Part shown: positions 28,357-36,401 of the stretch, in pieces
Numbering within the stretch: position 1 is the stretch's first letter
How the letters are laid out: every line of letters starts with the position of its first letter
NCBI RefSeq assembly: GCF_026343185.1
Contig: NZ_JAPEMA010000001.1
Coordinates: forward strand, 5,270,001 to 5,334,000
Reading direction: 5' to 3'
DNA from: Streptomyces sp. NBC_00091
GTDB taxonomy: Bacteria; Actinomycetota; Actinomycetes; Streptomycetales; Streptomycetaceae
Length of the DNA: 64,000 nucleotides
Translations under genes and position numbers: made by a program
Notes under the pieces: model-generated
What the model saw: the letters and a program-made list of their open reading frames with translations, nothing else
What the model was told of the DNA's origin: nothing
The model's database searches: none

Positions 28357-28971
28357 ATGCCGGAACTCGATCCCGCCACCACCGCGCTGCTCACCGTCGA
28401 GTGCCAGAACGGTGTCGTCGGCGAGGAGAGCGCCCTGCCCGAGCTGGCGCGGGAGGCCCGCGACTCCGGGATGCTGGGGCGGGTGGCCGCGCTCGTCGAC
28501 GCCGCGCGCGGGGCCGGCGTACAGGTGGTGCACGCCGTCGCCGAGCGGCGGCCGGACGGCCTCGCGGCCAACACCAACGCGCGGCTCTTCCGGGCCGCTG
28601 GGAAGCTTCCCGTGCGGCAGCTGACCGGAACCGACGCGGTACGGGTCGCCGCCCCGATCACCGTGGCCGAGCGGGACCTCGTGGTCCGCCGGCTGCACGG
28701 ACTCTCTCCGATGGCGGGGACCGACCTGGACGCCCTGCTGCGCAACCTCGGCGTCCGCACCCTCGTCGTCACCGGGGTCTCCTCCAACATCGCGATCCCG
28801 AGCACCGTCTTCGACGCCGTCAACCTCGGCTACGAGGTCGTGGTCCCGGCCGACGCCATCGCCGGGGTGCCCGCCGCCTGCACCACCGAGGTGATCCGCA
28901 ACTCCCTCGCACTGGTGGCGGCCGTCACCACGGCCGAAGCGCTGCTTAAGCAGTGGGCTCTGCCGCGCTGA
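28357..28971 (+). CDS. Isochorismatase-like protein lacking the catalytic cysteine
   Basis: A 204-residue member of the cysteine-hydrolase/isochorismatase fold (LLTVECQNGVVGE near the start; LVVTGVSSNIAIPSTVFDAVNLGYEVVVPADA near the end). The first catalytic aspartate position is E15, and the nucleophile position (GVxTNxC) is A146. Standard amidohydrolase chemistry is therefore unlikely. Related actinobacterial proteins share the VExQxGVVG opening, so this is a subfamily trait rather than a local mutation. The ATG follows AGGGGGAG. The function is unknown. Confidence 0.82.
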   Translation: MPELDPATTALLTVECQNGVVGEESALPELAREARDSGMLGRVAALVDAARGAGVQVVHAVAERRPDGLAANTNARLFRAAGKLPVRQLTGTDAVRVAAPITVAERDLVVRRLHGLSPMAGTDLDALLRNLGVRTLVVTGVSSNIAIPSTVFDAVNLGYEVVVPADAIAGVPAACTTEVIRNSLALVAAVTTAEALLKQWALPR

Positions 28972-28989
28972 CCCCCGTAACCTGGGCGG

Positions 28990-29835
28990 ATGCTGTCCGA
29001 AGTGATCGCGACCCGCTACGTCACGCCCCTGCGTGAGGGCGGCTCGCTCCCGGGAATCGTCGAGGCCGACGACCTCGGTACCTACGTCATGAAGTTCACC
29101 GGAGCCGGCCAGGGCCGCAAGACCCTGGTCGCCGAAGTCGTCTGCGGGCGGCTCGCCCAGCGGCTGGGACTGCGGGTCCCACGCCTGGTGCAGATGCAGC
29201 TCGACCCCGTCATCGGGCTCGCCGAGCCCGACCAGGAGGTCCAGGAGCTGCTCAAGGCCAGCGGGGGGCTCAACCTCGGCATGGACTACCTGCCCGGCTC
29301 GATCGGCTTCGACCCGCTCGCGTACCGGGCCGACCCGGCCGAGGCGGGGCGCGTGGTCTGGTTCGACGCGCTGATCAACAACGTCGACCGGTCCTGGCGC
29401 AACCCGAACATGCTGGTCTGGCACGGGGACCTGTGGCTCATCGACCACGGCGCCACGATGATCTGGCACCACAACTGGCCCACCGCCCTGACCGCCGCCG
29501 CCAAGCCGTACAACGCCTCCGACCACGTCCTGGCACCCGTCGGCCCGGACATCGCGGCGGCCGCCGCCGAGCTCGCCCCCCTGGTGACCGAGGAACTGCT
29601 CACCGAGGTCACCGCCGACGTCCCCGACGAGTGGCTGGTCGACGAGCCCGGCTTCGACTCCACCGACGCGGTGCGCCGCGCCTACGTGGAGGCGCTGCTG
29701 CCGCGCGCGGCCACGATCCACGAGAGGATCACCCTGGAGGCCGAGGTCAAGCCGCAGTCCGGTCCGCCGGGCTGGCTCGCCGAGCGCCTCCCCCCTCAGT
29801 CGGACAAGAACAAGCAGAAGAGCGGCAACGAGTGA
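28990..29835 (+). CDS. HipA-like Ser/Thr kinase-fold protein
   Basis: A 281-residue HipA-family kinase-like protein. The nucleotide lysine is K35 (GTYVMKFTGAGQG), the catalytic loop is NNVDRSWRNPN (D133, N138/N140), and the metal aspartate is D152 in LIDHGA. It lacks the N-terminal HipA subdomain of the E. coli toxin, and no hipB-like antitoxin gene is adjacent. Instead it overlaps a DUF3037 gene by four bases (GTGA), a pairing that recurs in many bacteria. Whether it phosphorylates a protein, RNA or small molecule is unknown. It starts 18 bases after the isochorismatase-like gene and may be cotranscribed. Confidence 0.85.
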   Translation: MLSEVIATRYVTPLREGGSLPGIVEADDLGTYVMKFTGAGQGRKTLVAEVVCGRLAQRLGLRVPRLVQMQLDPVIGLAEPDQEVQELLKASGGLNLGMDYLPGSIGFDPLAYRADPAEAGRVVWFDALINNVDRSWRNPNMLVWHGDLWLIDHGATMIWHHNWPTALTAAAKPYNASDHVLAPVGPDIAAAAAELAPLVTEELLTEVTADVPDEWLVDEPGFDSTDAVRRAYVEALLPRAATIHERITLEAEVKPQSGPPGWLAERLPPQSDKNKQKSGNE

Positions 29836-30215
29836 CCAAGCGGGACGTGTTCGAATACGCGCTGGTGCGCGTGGTGCCCCGGATGGAGCGCGGCGAGTGC
29901 TTCAACGCCGGTGTCATCGTCTACTGCCGGGCGCACTCCTACGTCGCCGCGCGCACCCACCTCGACGAGGCGAAGCTCCTCGCGCTGGACCCCGGGGCCG
30001 ACGTGGCCGGGGTCCGGGCCGCGCTGCGCGGGGTCGAGGGGCTGTGCGCCGGCGGTGAGCGGGCCGGACAGGCGGCGGGCGACGACGCGGGGCGCAGGTT
30101 CCGCTGGCTGATCGCCCCGCGCAGCACGGTGGTGCAGCCGGGGCCGGTGCACACCGGTCTGACGGCCGATCCCGCCGCCGAGCTGGAACGCCTGCTGGAC
30201 CTCCTGGTCCGCTGA
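29832..30215 (+). CDS. DUF3037 protein, partner of the HipA-like kinase
   Basis: A 127-residue cytoplasmic protein matching DUF3037: FEYALVRVVPRMERGECFNAGVIVYC, ARTHLDEAKLLALDPGADV, and FRWLIAPRSTVVQPGPVHTGL. It starts with GTG inside the stop region of the HipA-like gene, so the two are translationally coupled and probably made in fixed ratio. The family has no assigned function. By position it could be a substrate, inhibitor or adaptor of the kinase. Confidence 0.88.
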   Translation: MTKRDVFEYALVRVVPRMERGECFNAGVIVYCRAHSYVAARTHLDEAKLLALDPGADVAGVRAALRGVEGLCAGGERAGQAAGDDAGRRFRWLIAPRSTVVQPGPVHTGLTADPAAELERLLDLLVR

Positions 30216-30310
30216 CGGCCCTCCCCGCCCGGACCCGGTCCGGGTGGGGGTGCCTCCCGGTGCCCCACGCGCAGGCGGGGGCCGGTTCTCCCCCCTGCGG
30301 CCGAGGGCCG

Positions 30311-30339
30311 TTGACACGGGGTGCCAGGGCTCCTAGCGT
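30311..30339 (+). promoter_or_regulatory. Strong sigma-70-type promoter of the SDR genes
   Basis: TTGACA (30311-30316), a 17-base spacer and TAGCGT (30334-30339) match the housekeeping consensus almost perfectly, 72 bases before the first SDR start. Confidence 0.75.
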
Positions 30340-30355
30340 CTCCTCAGCTGAAGCT

Positions 30356-30369
30356 ACTAAGCGGTTGCT
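30356..30369. promoter_or_regulatory. Possible TetR-type operator in the SDR leader
   Basis: ACTAAGCGGTTGCT lies just downstream of the predicted transcription start. It resembles the ACTAAGC-nn-TTGCT elements seen before fatty-acid and acyl-CoA genes in actinobacteria, but the symmetry is only partial (AGC-N4-GCT). Confidence 0.3.
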
Positions 30370-30410
30370 CACCTTCGGGCGGCCGTCTCTCAAGGGCGAG
30401 GAGAACCAGC

Positions 30411-31172
30411 ATGTCCACCACCGAGCAGCGCGTCGCGATCGTCACCGGGGCGGCCCGGGGCATCGGCGCGGCCACCGCCATCCGTCTGGCGGCCGAGGGC
30501 CGGGCGGTCGCCGTACTCGACCTCGACGAGGCGGCCTGCAAGGACACCGTCGAGGCGATCACCGCCGCCGGCGGCAAGGCCCTGGCGGTCGGCTGCGACG
30601 TCTCCGACGCCGCCCAGGTGGAGGCGGCCGTCGAGCGGGTCGCGAGCACGCTCGGCGCCCCGACGGTGCTCGTCAACAACGCGGGCGTGCTCCGCGACAA
30701 CCTGCTCTTCAAGATGAGCGACACCGACTGGGACACCGTCATGAACGTGCACCTGCGCGGCGCGTTCCTGATGGCGAGGGCCTGTCAGAAGCACATGGTG
30801 GCGGCCAAGTTCGGCCGCATCGTGAACCTCTCCAGCAGCTCGGCGCTCGGCAACCGGGGCCAGGCCAACTACGCCGCCGCCAAGGCCGGTCTGCAGGGCT
30901 TCACCAAGACCCTGGCCATCGAGCTCGGCAAGTTCGGCGTCACCGCCAACGCCGTGGCCCCCGGCTTCATCGTCACCGAGATGACCGCGCAGACGGCCGC
31001 CCGCGTCGGCATGGGCTTCGAGGAGTTCCAGCTGGCCGCCGCCTCCCAGATCCCGGTGCAGCGGGTGGGCCGTCCGGACGACATCGCCGGCGCCATCGCC
31101 TTCTTCACGGGCGAGGACGCCGGATTCGTCTCCGGCCAGGTCCTGTACGTGGCCGGCGGCCCGCTCAACTGA
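30411..31172 (+). CDS. Short-chain dehydrogenase/reductase, FabG-like
   Basis: A 253-residue Rossmann enzyme. NAD(P) motif TGAARGIG (14-21), NNAG (about 88-91), catalytic S/Y/K with NLSSSSALGNRGQANYAAAKAG. It is closest to 3-oxoacyl-ACP reductases; annotated homologues are FabG. D in VLDLDE after strand 2 suggests NAD(H) preference. It has its own consensus promoter, GGAGAA before the ATG, and a second SDR gene 28 bases downstream, so the two likely form an operon. The substrate is probably a 3-hydroxyacyl or related alcohol, unproven. Confidence 0.9.
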   Translation: MSTTEQRVAIVTGAARGIGAATAIRLAAEGRAVAVLDLDEAACKDTVEAITAAGGKALAVGCDVSDAAQVEAAVERVASTLGAPTVLVNNAGVLRDNLLFKMSDTDWDTVMNVHLRGAFLMARACQKHMVAAKFGRIVNLSSSSALGNRGQANYAAAKAGLQGFTKTLAIELGKFGVTANAVAPGFIVTEMTAQTAARVGMGFEEFQLAAASQIPVQRVGRPDDIAGAIAFFTGEDAGFVSGQVLYVAGGPLN

Positions 31173-31200
31173 CGGTTCCACGAGAGGCGGGGCGTACGTC

Positions 31201-31974
31201 ATGACGGACAACGGCATCGACAGCGGTATCGACAGCGGCAAGGTCGCGCTGGTCACCGGAGCGAGCAGGGGCATCGGCTACGGGATCGCCGAGGCGCTCG
31301 TCGCCCGGGGCGACCGGGTCGTGATCACCGGGCGCAACGAGGACGCGCTCAAGGAGGCCGTGGAGCGGCTCGGCGCGGACCGGGTGATCGGCGTGGCCGG
31401 GAAGGCGCACGACGAGGCCCACCAGGCCGTCGCCGTGGAGCGCGCGATGGAGGCCTTCGGCCGCGTCGACTTCCTGGTGAACAACGCGGGCACCAATCCG
31501 GTCTTCGGCCCGATCGCGGACCTGGACCTCGGGGTGGCGCGCAAGGTCTTCGAGACCAACGTGATCTCGGCGCTGGGCTTCGCCCAGCGGACCTGGCACG
31601 CCTGGCAGAAGGACCACGGCGGGGCGATCGTGAACATCGCCTCCATCGCCGGGGTCTCCGCCTCGCCCTTCATCGGGGCGTACGGGATGAGCAAGGCCGC
31701 GATGATCAACCTGACCCTCCAGCTCGCGCACGAGATGGCGCCCGGGGTGCGGGTCAACGCGATCGCCCCGGCGGTGGTCAAGACGAGGTTCGCGCAGGCG
31801 CTCTACGAGGGCCGGGAGCAGGAGGCCGCGGCGGCCTACCCGCTGGGGCGGCTCGGGGTCCCGCAGGACATCGGGGGCGCCGCCGCATTCCTGACATCTG
31901 CACAAGCGGAATGGATCACGGGACAAACCCTCGTGGTGGACGGGGGAATGTTCCTCAATGCCGGTGTGCACTGA
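31201..31974 (+). CDS. Short-chain dehydrogenase/reductase
   Basis: A 257-residue SDR with TGASRGIG near residue 19, NNAGTNP, NIASIAGVSASPFIGAYGMSKAA (catalytic Ser, Tyr, Lys) and a GGMFLNAGVH end. VVITGRN after strand 2 suggests NADP(H) preference, unlike its neighbour. The N-terminus has a small duplication, GIDSGIDSG. Second gene of the SDR pair; a perfect hairpin ends the unit. Probably acts on the same or a linked substrate as the upstream enzyme, by position only. Confidence 0.9.
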   Translation: MTDNGIDSGIDSGKVALVTGASRGIGYGIAEALVARGDRVVITGRNEDALKEAVERLGADRVIGVAGKAHDEAHQAVAVERAMEAFGRVDFLVNNAGTNPVFGPIADLDLGVARKVFETNVISALGFAQRTWHAWQKDHGGAIVNIASIAGVSASPFIGAYGMSKAAMINLTLQLAHEMAPGVRVNAIAPAVVKTRFAQALYEGREQEAAAAYPLGRLGVPQDIGGAAAFLTSAQAEWITGQTLVVDGGMFLNAGVH

Positions 31975-31985
31975 CCGATAACCGG

Positions 31986-32018
31986 ACGCATTTGCCTCCC
32001 AGGGGGAGGCAAATGCGT
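31986..32018 (+). terminator. Terminator after the SDR pair
   Basis: A perfect 15-base-pair stem, ACGCATTTGCCTCCC with GGGAGGCAAATGCGT, around a 3-base loop, 12 bases after the stop. There is no long T-tract. Confidence 0.85.
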
Positions 32019-32042
32019 ATCCAATGCGGACGTAATCGGTCA

Positions 32043-32092
32043 AGTGCCTCACGAAACATACCCATTGGATTTGTGAGGCACTGCGGTAGGGT
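32043..32092 (+). promoter_or_regulatory. Promoter with 10-base inverted repeat upstream of the binding-protein gene
   Basis: AGTGCCTCAC (32043-32052) and GTGAGGCACT (32072-32081) are a perfect inverted repeat with a 19-base spacer. They bracket a promoter-like TTGGAT (32065-32070), 16 bases, TAGGGT (32087-32092). A regulator bound to the repeat would cover the -35 region and spacer. No regulator gene is adjacent. Confidence 0.55.
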
Positions 32093-32126
32093 CTGCCGCA
32101 CCCCTGGCTGATCGAGGAGCGTGCAC

Positions 32127-33710
32127 GTGTTCAACCGGACCAGATGCCTGCAGATCGCTGCGGCCGTTGCGTCCATATCCCTGCTCGCCGGATGCGGTCT
32201 GTTCTCGGACGACGGTGGCGACAGCGCGAAGAGGATCACCGTCGGCACCACGAGCGCGCCGAGCACCCTCGACCCCGCCGCGGCCTGGGACGGCTCCTGG
32301 GAGCTGTACCGCAACGTCTACCAGACGCTCCTGGCCTTCCCGACGGGCAGCACCAAGCCCCAGCCGGACGCCGCGCAGAGCTGTGAGTTCACCGACTCGG
32401 CGAACGCGGCCTACCGCTGCACCCTGCGCAAGGGCCTGAAGTTCTCCAACGGCGAGCCGCTGGACTCCAAGGCGGTCAAGCACTCCCTCGACCGGATCAA
32501 GACGATCAACCACAAGGTCGGTCCGGCCGGTCTCTTCAACACCCTGGACAAGATCGAGGCTCCGGACCCGCTGACGGTCGTCTTCCACCTGAAGACCCCC
32601 GACGCGACCTTCCCGTACGTGCTGGGCTCGCCGGCCGCCTCCCTGGTCGCGCCGAAGGACTACCCCGCCAACAAGATCCGCAACGACGGCAAGGTCACCG
32701 GCTCGGGCCCCTACGTCCTCACCTCGTACGAGGATGGCAGCGAGGCCGTCCTCGGCCGCAACGAGAGCTACACCGGCTTCGCCAACCGCCGCAACGACGG
32801 TGTGACGATCCGCTACTTCGCCGACTCCAAGCAGATGGTCGCGGCCCTCAAGGACAAGGAGATCGACGCGACCTACCGCGGTCTCTCCGCCGCGGAGATC
32901 AAGGACCTCCAGACCCCCGCCTCGCACGCCCTGGGCGTGCAGGTCGTGGAGAACGTCGGCGCCGAGATCCGCTACCTGGTCTTCAACCCGAACGACCCGC
33001 AGGTCAACAAGCCGGCGGTGCGCCAGGCGATCGCCCAGGTCATCGACCGCGGCGCCATCGTCTCCAAGGTCTACCAGGGCACCGCCGAACCGCTCTACTC
33101 GATGGTCCCCAAGGGCGTCGTCGGCCACAAGACGCCCTTCTACGACATCTACGGCAACCCCGACGTGGCCAAGGCCAAGAAGATCCTCACCGCCGCCGGG
33201 ATCACCCAGAAGGTGGAGCTGACCTTCTGGTACACCACCGACCGCTACGGCGCCTCCACCGCGGACGAGTTCACCGAGATCAAGCGCCAGCTCGACGAGA
33301 GCGACCTCTTCAAGATCACCCTGCGCGGCCAGCCCTGGAAGACCTTCCAGGACGGCTACAAGAGCGGCCAGTACCCCGTCTTCGGCCGAGGCTGGTTCCC
33401 GGACTTCCCGGACCCCGACAACTTCATCGCGCCGTTCGTCGGCAAGGAGAACGCGGTCGGCACCCCGTACGAGCCGCCGCAGATCATGAACGACCTGCTC
33501 CCCAAGTCCCGCCGCGAAGGCGACCGGGCGGCGGGCGTCAGGGAGTTCGAGGCGGCCCAGCAGATCTTCGCCCAGGACGTCCGGCTGCTGCCGCTGTGGC
33601 AGGGCAAGCTGTACGTAGGCGCGCGCGAGGACATCGCCGGCGCCGAGCGGGCCCTGGACCCGCAGACCGCCATGCAGATGTGGGAGCTGTACCGCAAGAC
33701 CAGCTGGTGA
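32127..33710 (+). CDS. ABC-transporter substrate-binding lipoprotein (SBP_bac_5, oligopeptide type)
   Basis: A 527-residue secreted lipoprotein. The signal peptide ends in lipobox LLAGC with C23 the lipidated residue; an acidic SDDGGDS linker follows. The solute-binding domain starts ITVGTTSAPSTLDPA and continues with LRKGLKFSNGEPLDSKAVKHS, typical of DppA/OppA-type proteins. The GTG at 32127 is preferred because GAGGAG lies seven bases upstream; GTG 32121 is too close. No permease or ATPase genes are adjacent, so it either shares a transporter encoded elsewhere or has a signalling role. Confidence 0.9.
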   Translation: MFNRTRCLQIAAAVASISLLAGCGLFSDDGGDSAKRITVGTTSAPSTLDPAAAWDGSWELYRNVYQTLLAFPTGSTKPQPDAAQSCEFTDSANAAYRCTLRKGLKFSNGEPLDSKAVKHSLDRIKTINHKVGPAGLFNTLDKIEAPDPLTVVFHLKTPDATFPYVLGSPAASLVAPKDYPANKIRNDGKVTGSGPYVLTSYEDGSEAVLGRNESYTGFANRRNDGVTIRYFADSKQMVAALKDKEIDATYRGLSAAEIKDLQTPASHALGVQVVENVGAEIRYLVFNPNDPQVNKPAVRQAIAQVIDRGAIVSKVYQGTAEPLYSMVPKGVVGHKTPFYDIYGNPDVAKAKKILTAAGITQKVELTFWYTTDRYGASTADEFTEIKRQLDESDLFKITLRGQPWKTFQDGYKSGQYPVFGRGWFPDFPDPDNFIAPFVGKENAVGTPYEPPQIMNDLLPKSRREGDRAAGVREFEAAQQIFAQDVRLLPLWQGKLYVGAREDIAGAERALDPQTAMQMWELYRKTSW

Positions 33711-33737
33711 CGCCGACGGGGCGCCCGGGTCGCGGCG

Positions 33738-33760
33738 TTGTCAGTGGTCCCCGGTAGGTT
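33738..33760 (+). promoter_or_regulatory. DNA-damage (PafBC / RecA-NDp-like) promoter of ung
   Basis: TTGTCAGTG (33738-33746), eight bases, TAGGTT (33755-33760): an exact fit to the mycobacterial RecA-independent damage promoter TTGTCRGTG-N8-TANNNT. The spacing is too short for an ordinary sigma-70 promoter, which is characteristic of this activator-dependent class. The same 13-mer core occurs before dinB. Confidence 0.75.
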
Positions 33761-33798
33761 CAGAGCAGTTGCACGAACTTGTACCGGAGGTTGTCGAC

Positions 33799-34476
33799 GT
33801 GACCCAGATGCTGCCCGAGTCCTGGCTCCCCGCTGTCGGCGGGGAGCTGGACCAGCCCTACTTCAAAGAGCTCACCGAGTTCGTCGAGAAGGAGCGGGCG
33901 AACGGGCCGGTCTACCCGCCCCGCGAGCAGGTCTTCGCGGCCCTGGAGGCCACGCCGTTCGACAAGGTGAAGGTCCTGGTCCTCGGCCAGGACCCCTACC
34001 ACGGCGCCGGCCAGGGCCACGGCCTGTGCTTCTCCGTGCAGCCCGGGGTCAAGACCCCGCCCTCGCTGCGCAACATCTACAAGGAGATGAAGGAGGAGCT
34101 CGGCCTGCCGGTCCCGGACAACGGGTACCTGATGCCGTGGGCCGAGCAGGGCGTCCTGCTGCTCAACGCCGTCCTCACCGTCCGCGAGGGCGAGCCCAAC
34201 TCGCACAAGGGCAAGGGCTGGGAGAAGTTCACCGACGCGGTGATCCGCGCCGTGTCCGAGCGCCCCGACCCGGTCGTCTTCGTGCTCTGGGGCGCCTACG
34301 CCCAGAAGAAGATCCCGCTGATCGACGAGGAGCGGCACGTCATCGTCAAGGGCGCCCACCCCTCGCCGCTGTCGGCCAAGAAGTTCTTCGGCTCCCGGCC
34401 CTTCACGCAGATCAACGAGGCCGTGGCCGCCCAGGGCCATGAGCCGATCGACTGGCGGATCCCGGACCTGGGCTGA
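33799..34476 (+). CDS. ung: Uracil-DNA glycosylase (family 1)
   Basis: A 225-residue base-excision repair enzyme that removes uracil from DNA. The water-activating motif GQDPYH is at 63-68 and the minor-groove loop HPSPLS at 187-192; LLNAVLTVREGEPNSH is the conserved middle segment. GTG 33799 is chosen for CGGAGG nine bases upstream; the longer reading has no ribosome site. The promoter upstream predicts induction by DNA damage, together with dinB. Confidence 0.97.
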   Translation: MTQMLPESWLPAVGGELDQPYFKELTEFVEKERANGPVYPPREQVFAALEATPFDKVKVLVLGQDPYHGAGQGHGLCFSVQPGVKTPPSLRNIYKEMKEELGLPVPDNGYLMPWAEQGVLLLNAVLTVREGEPNSHKGKGWEKFTDAVIRAVSERPDPVVFVLWGAYAQKKIPLIDEERHVIVKGAHPSPLSAKKFFGSRPFTQINEAVAAQGHEPIDWRIPDLG

Positions 34477-34570
34477 CACCACCCCGCGCCTCGGCGCCAG
34501 AGCCGGTGCCTCCGGTTAGCTTCTTGATGATCGGACCGTTCAGGTCCGGCAGAGCAAGCCGGAGGCCCCG

Positions 34571-35098
34571 TTGACGGAGCAGCAGCAGGAGGCGTCGGAG
34601 GACGCCGTCATGACCAGGATCGGCCAGGCCGTCATCCTGCTGCACGCCGGTGACCGCGAGGAGGCCCGCAACCGGCTCGGCGAGATCTGGTCGGAGATCG
34701 GCGAGCAGGGGGAATCCCTCCACCGCTGCACGCTCGCGCACTACCTGGCCGACGCCCAGGACGACCCCGCCGACGAACTGGCCTGGGACCTGCGGGCCCT
34801 GACCGCCGCCGAGGGGCTCGGGGAACGGTTGGGGAAGGCCCTTCCCGGGCGGGCGGAGCCGCACCCGGCGGTGCGGGTGTTCTACCCGTCGCTCCACCTC
34901 AGCCTCGCCGCCGACTACGTCAAACTGCGCCGGCCCGAGGCGGCCCGGATCCACCTCGCGCGGGCCCGGGCGGCCACCGCCGCGCTGTCCGACGACGGGT
35001 ACGGGAACGGGGTGCGGGCCGCCATCGCCCGCCTGGAGCGCAGACTCGTCGCGGAGGCGGGCCCGGGGCCCGGGCCGTTCCCGGAGCAGTCGCCGTAG
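34571..35098 (+). CDS. Hypothetical helical (TPR-like) protein
   Basis: A 175-residue soluble, mostly helical protein. Two or three TPR-like helical pairs can be read (IGQAVILLHAGDREEARNRL; LHRCTLAHYLADAQDDPADEL; LHLSLAADYVKLRRPEAARIHLARAR). I do not recognise a named family, but similar proteins are common in Streptomyces. The TTG at 34571 has GGAGG five bases upstream; an ATG at 34610 also has GGAGGA and would give 162 residues, so the start is uncertain. It stands alone after ung. Confidence 0.7.
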   Translation: MTEQQQEASEDAVMTRIGQAVILLHAGDREEARNRLGEIWSEIGEQGESLHRCTLAHYLADAQDDPADELAWDLRALTAAEGLGERLGKALPGRAEPHPAVRVFYPSLHLSLAADYVKLRRPEAARIHLARARAATAALSDDGYGNGVRAAIARLERRLVAEAGPGPGPFPEQSP

Positions 35099-35134
35099 GG
35101 GATCCCGCCCGGGCCCGCCCGCCCTCAGCCCGCC

Positions 35135-35674
35135 TCAGCCGCCCTCGACGCCCGCGCAGATCCGGGCCTCCGGGCTCTGCGGGTCCCAGTTCCCGTGCCG
35201 GCGGCCCAGCGCGCACACGTCGGCCGGCCTGACCGGCAGCTCCCGCGCCAGCCCGGGCGGCAGCTGGGCGTCGGGCCCCGCGTGGCGGGGGCCGCCCTGG
35301 GAGCCCCCCTCGGCGCGCCCGGCCGGCTCCGCGGGCCCGGGGATGTCCGGGACCTCCGGCGGGGCCTGCACCGCCTCCCCGGCCTCCACGCGCGGCCCGG
35401 GTACGGTGCGTGCCGCGCCCCGGCCCGCGGTCGTCGGGGCCGTCGGACGCCCGGCCTCCCGGGGGACCGCCTTCAGCGCCTCCAGAGCGGGCGCCTGGAC
35501 GACCACGGGCAGGGCCCCCGGCCCCCCGCGCGGCTCGTGCCGGGGTGCCAGCCCCTCGGAGGGGGCCGCCGCCGGCCCCATCTGCGGGGGGCTCACGTTC
35601 ACGCAGCCGGAGACGGCCGAGACGGCACAGGCGGCTCCGAGGAGCAGTTTCGTCGAGGTTCGGGTTGGGTGCAC
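35135..35674 (-). CDS. Hypothetical proline-rich lipoprotein
   Basis: A 179-residue predicted lipoprotein: a basic N-terminus (HPTRTSTK), a hydrophobic stretch and lipobox VSGC around residue 22. The rest is low-complexity Pro/Ala/Gly/Arg, ending in a short conserved-looking piece with two cysteines (ADVCALGRRHGNWDPQSPEARICAGVEG). The paired C-terminal cysteines may form a disulfide outside the membrane. The GTG start has GCAGAG upstream. The function is unknown. lnt, which acylates lipoproteins, lies about 2 kb away. Confidence 0.65.
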   Translation of the reverse strand: MHPTRTSTKLLLGAACAVSAVSGCVNVSPPQMGPAAAPSEGLAPRHEPRGGPGALPVVVQAPALEALKAVPREAGRPTAPTTAGRGAARTVPGPRVEAGEAVQAPPEVPDIPGPAEPAGRAEGGSQGGPRHAGPDAQLPPGLARELPVRPADVCALGRRHGNWDPQSPEARICAGVEGG

Positions 35675-35792
35675 CCGCGCAACTCTGCTGTGCGAGGACC
35701 CCGTTGCGAAAACCCTGAGCCGATATTCACCCCGCACGGGTGACGGGGAGGGGATGTCCGGAGGACACCGGACGGGGCCCGGAAGCGGTGTC

Positions 35793-36314
35793 CTAGTCGC
35801 CGGTCGCGCCGTCGATGTGCTCGCGCAGCAGGTCCGCGTGCCCGTTGTGGCGGGCGTACTCCTCGATCATGTGGGTGTAGATCCAGCGCAGGCTGAACAC
35901 CTCGCCGCGGTGGTGACTGGCCGCGTCCGACACCGCGTCCAGGGAGCGGCCCGAGGCCGCCTGCCGCGCCAGCTCGACCTCGGTCTGCCAGACCCGCTCG
36001 GCCGACACCCAGGTGTCCTGGTCGGTGAACTGGAAGTCCCCGTCCAGGTTTTCGCTCGTGCTGAACAGCTCGGGCAGGTCCTCGCCCAGGCTGACCTCCC
36101 GGAACCAGTACCGCTCCACCTCCGCCATGTGCCGTACGAGGCCCAGCAGACTCAAGCCGGACGGCCGGAGCGGGGTGCTGCGCAGCTGCTCCTCCGAGAG
36201 CCCCTCGCATTTCCAGACGAGGGTGGAGCGGTGGTAGTCGAGCCAGCCGTCGAGCATCTCCCGCTCGTCGGCGGTGGTGGCGGGCTCGAGGCGGTGCGAT
36301 CCGGTGGAAGTCAT
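35793..36314 (-). CDS. DinB-like (DUF664) metal-dependent enzyme
   Basis: A 173-residue four-helix-bundle protein of the DUF664/DinB-2 family (unrelated to the polymerase): MLDGWLDYHRSTLVWKCEGLSEEQLRSTPLRPSGLSLLGLVRHMAEVERYWF, then LRWIYTHMIEEYARHNGHADLLREHIDG. The three histidines (HRS, RHMAEVE, EYARHNGHAD) are the expected metal ligands. In actinobacteria such proteins act as mycothiol-dependent transferases or hydrolases; the specific substrate is unknown. Divergent from the Gfo/Idh/MocA gene. The ATG at 36314 is chosen for AGGATG upstream; ATG 36323 is possible. Confidence 0.88.
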   Translation of the reverse strand: MTSTGSHRLEPATTADEREMLDGWLDYHRSTLVWKCEGLSEEQLRSTPLRPSGLSLLGLVRHMAEVERYWFREVSLGEDLPELFSTSENLDGDFQFTDQDTWVSAERVWQTEVELARQAASGRSLDAVSDAASHHRGEVFSLRWIYTHMIEEYARHNGHADLLREHIDGATGD

Positions 36315-36401
36315 GGTCCACATCCTGGTCGAACCCGCCACCTCCCACCAGGGATTAAGCTGCCGGGTGTCCGCTTTTCGGCACGTACCAGGAGGCTCCC
36401 G

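Noticed and set aside
30411..31974. The two SDR genes as a pathway cluster
   Set aside because: Only two generic reductases with a shared promoter; no other pathway genes adjoin, so no specific product is proposed.
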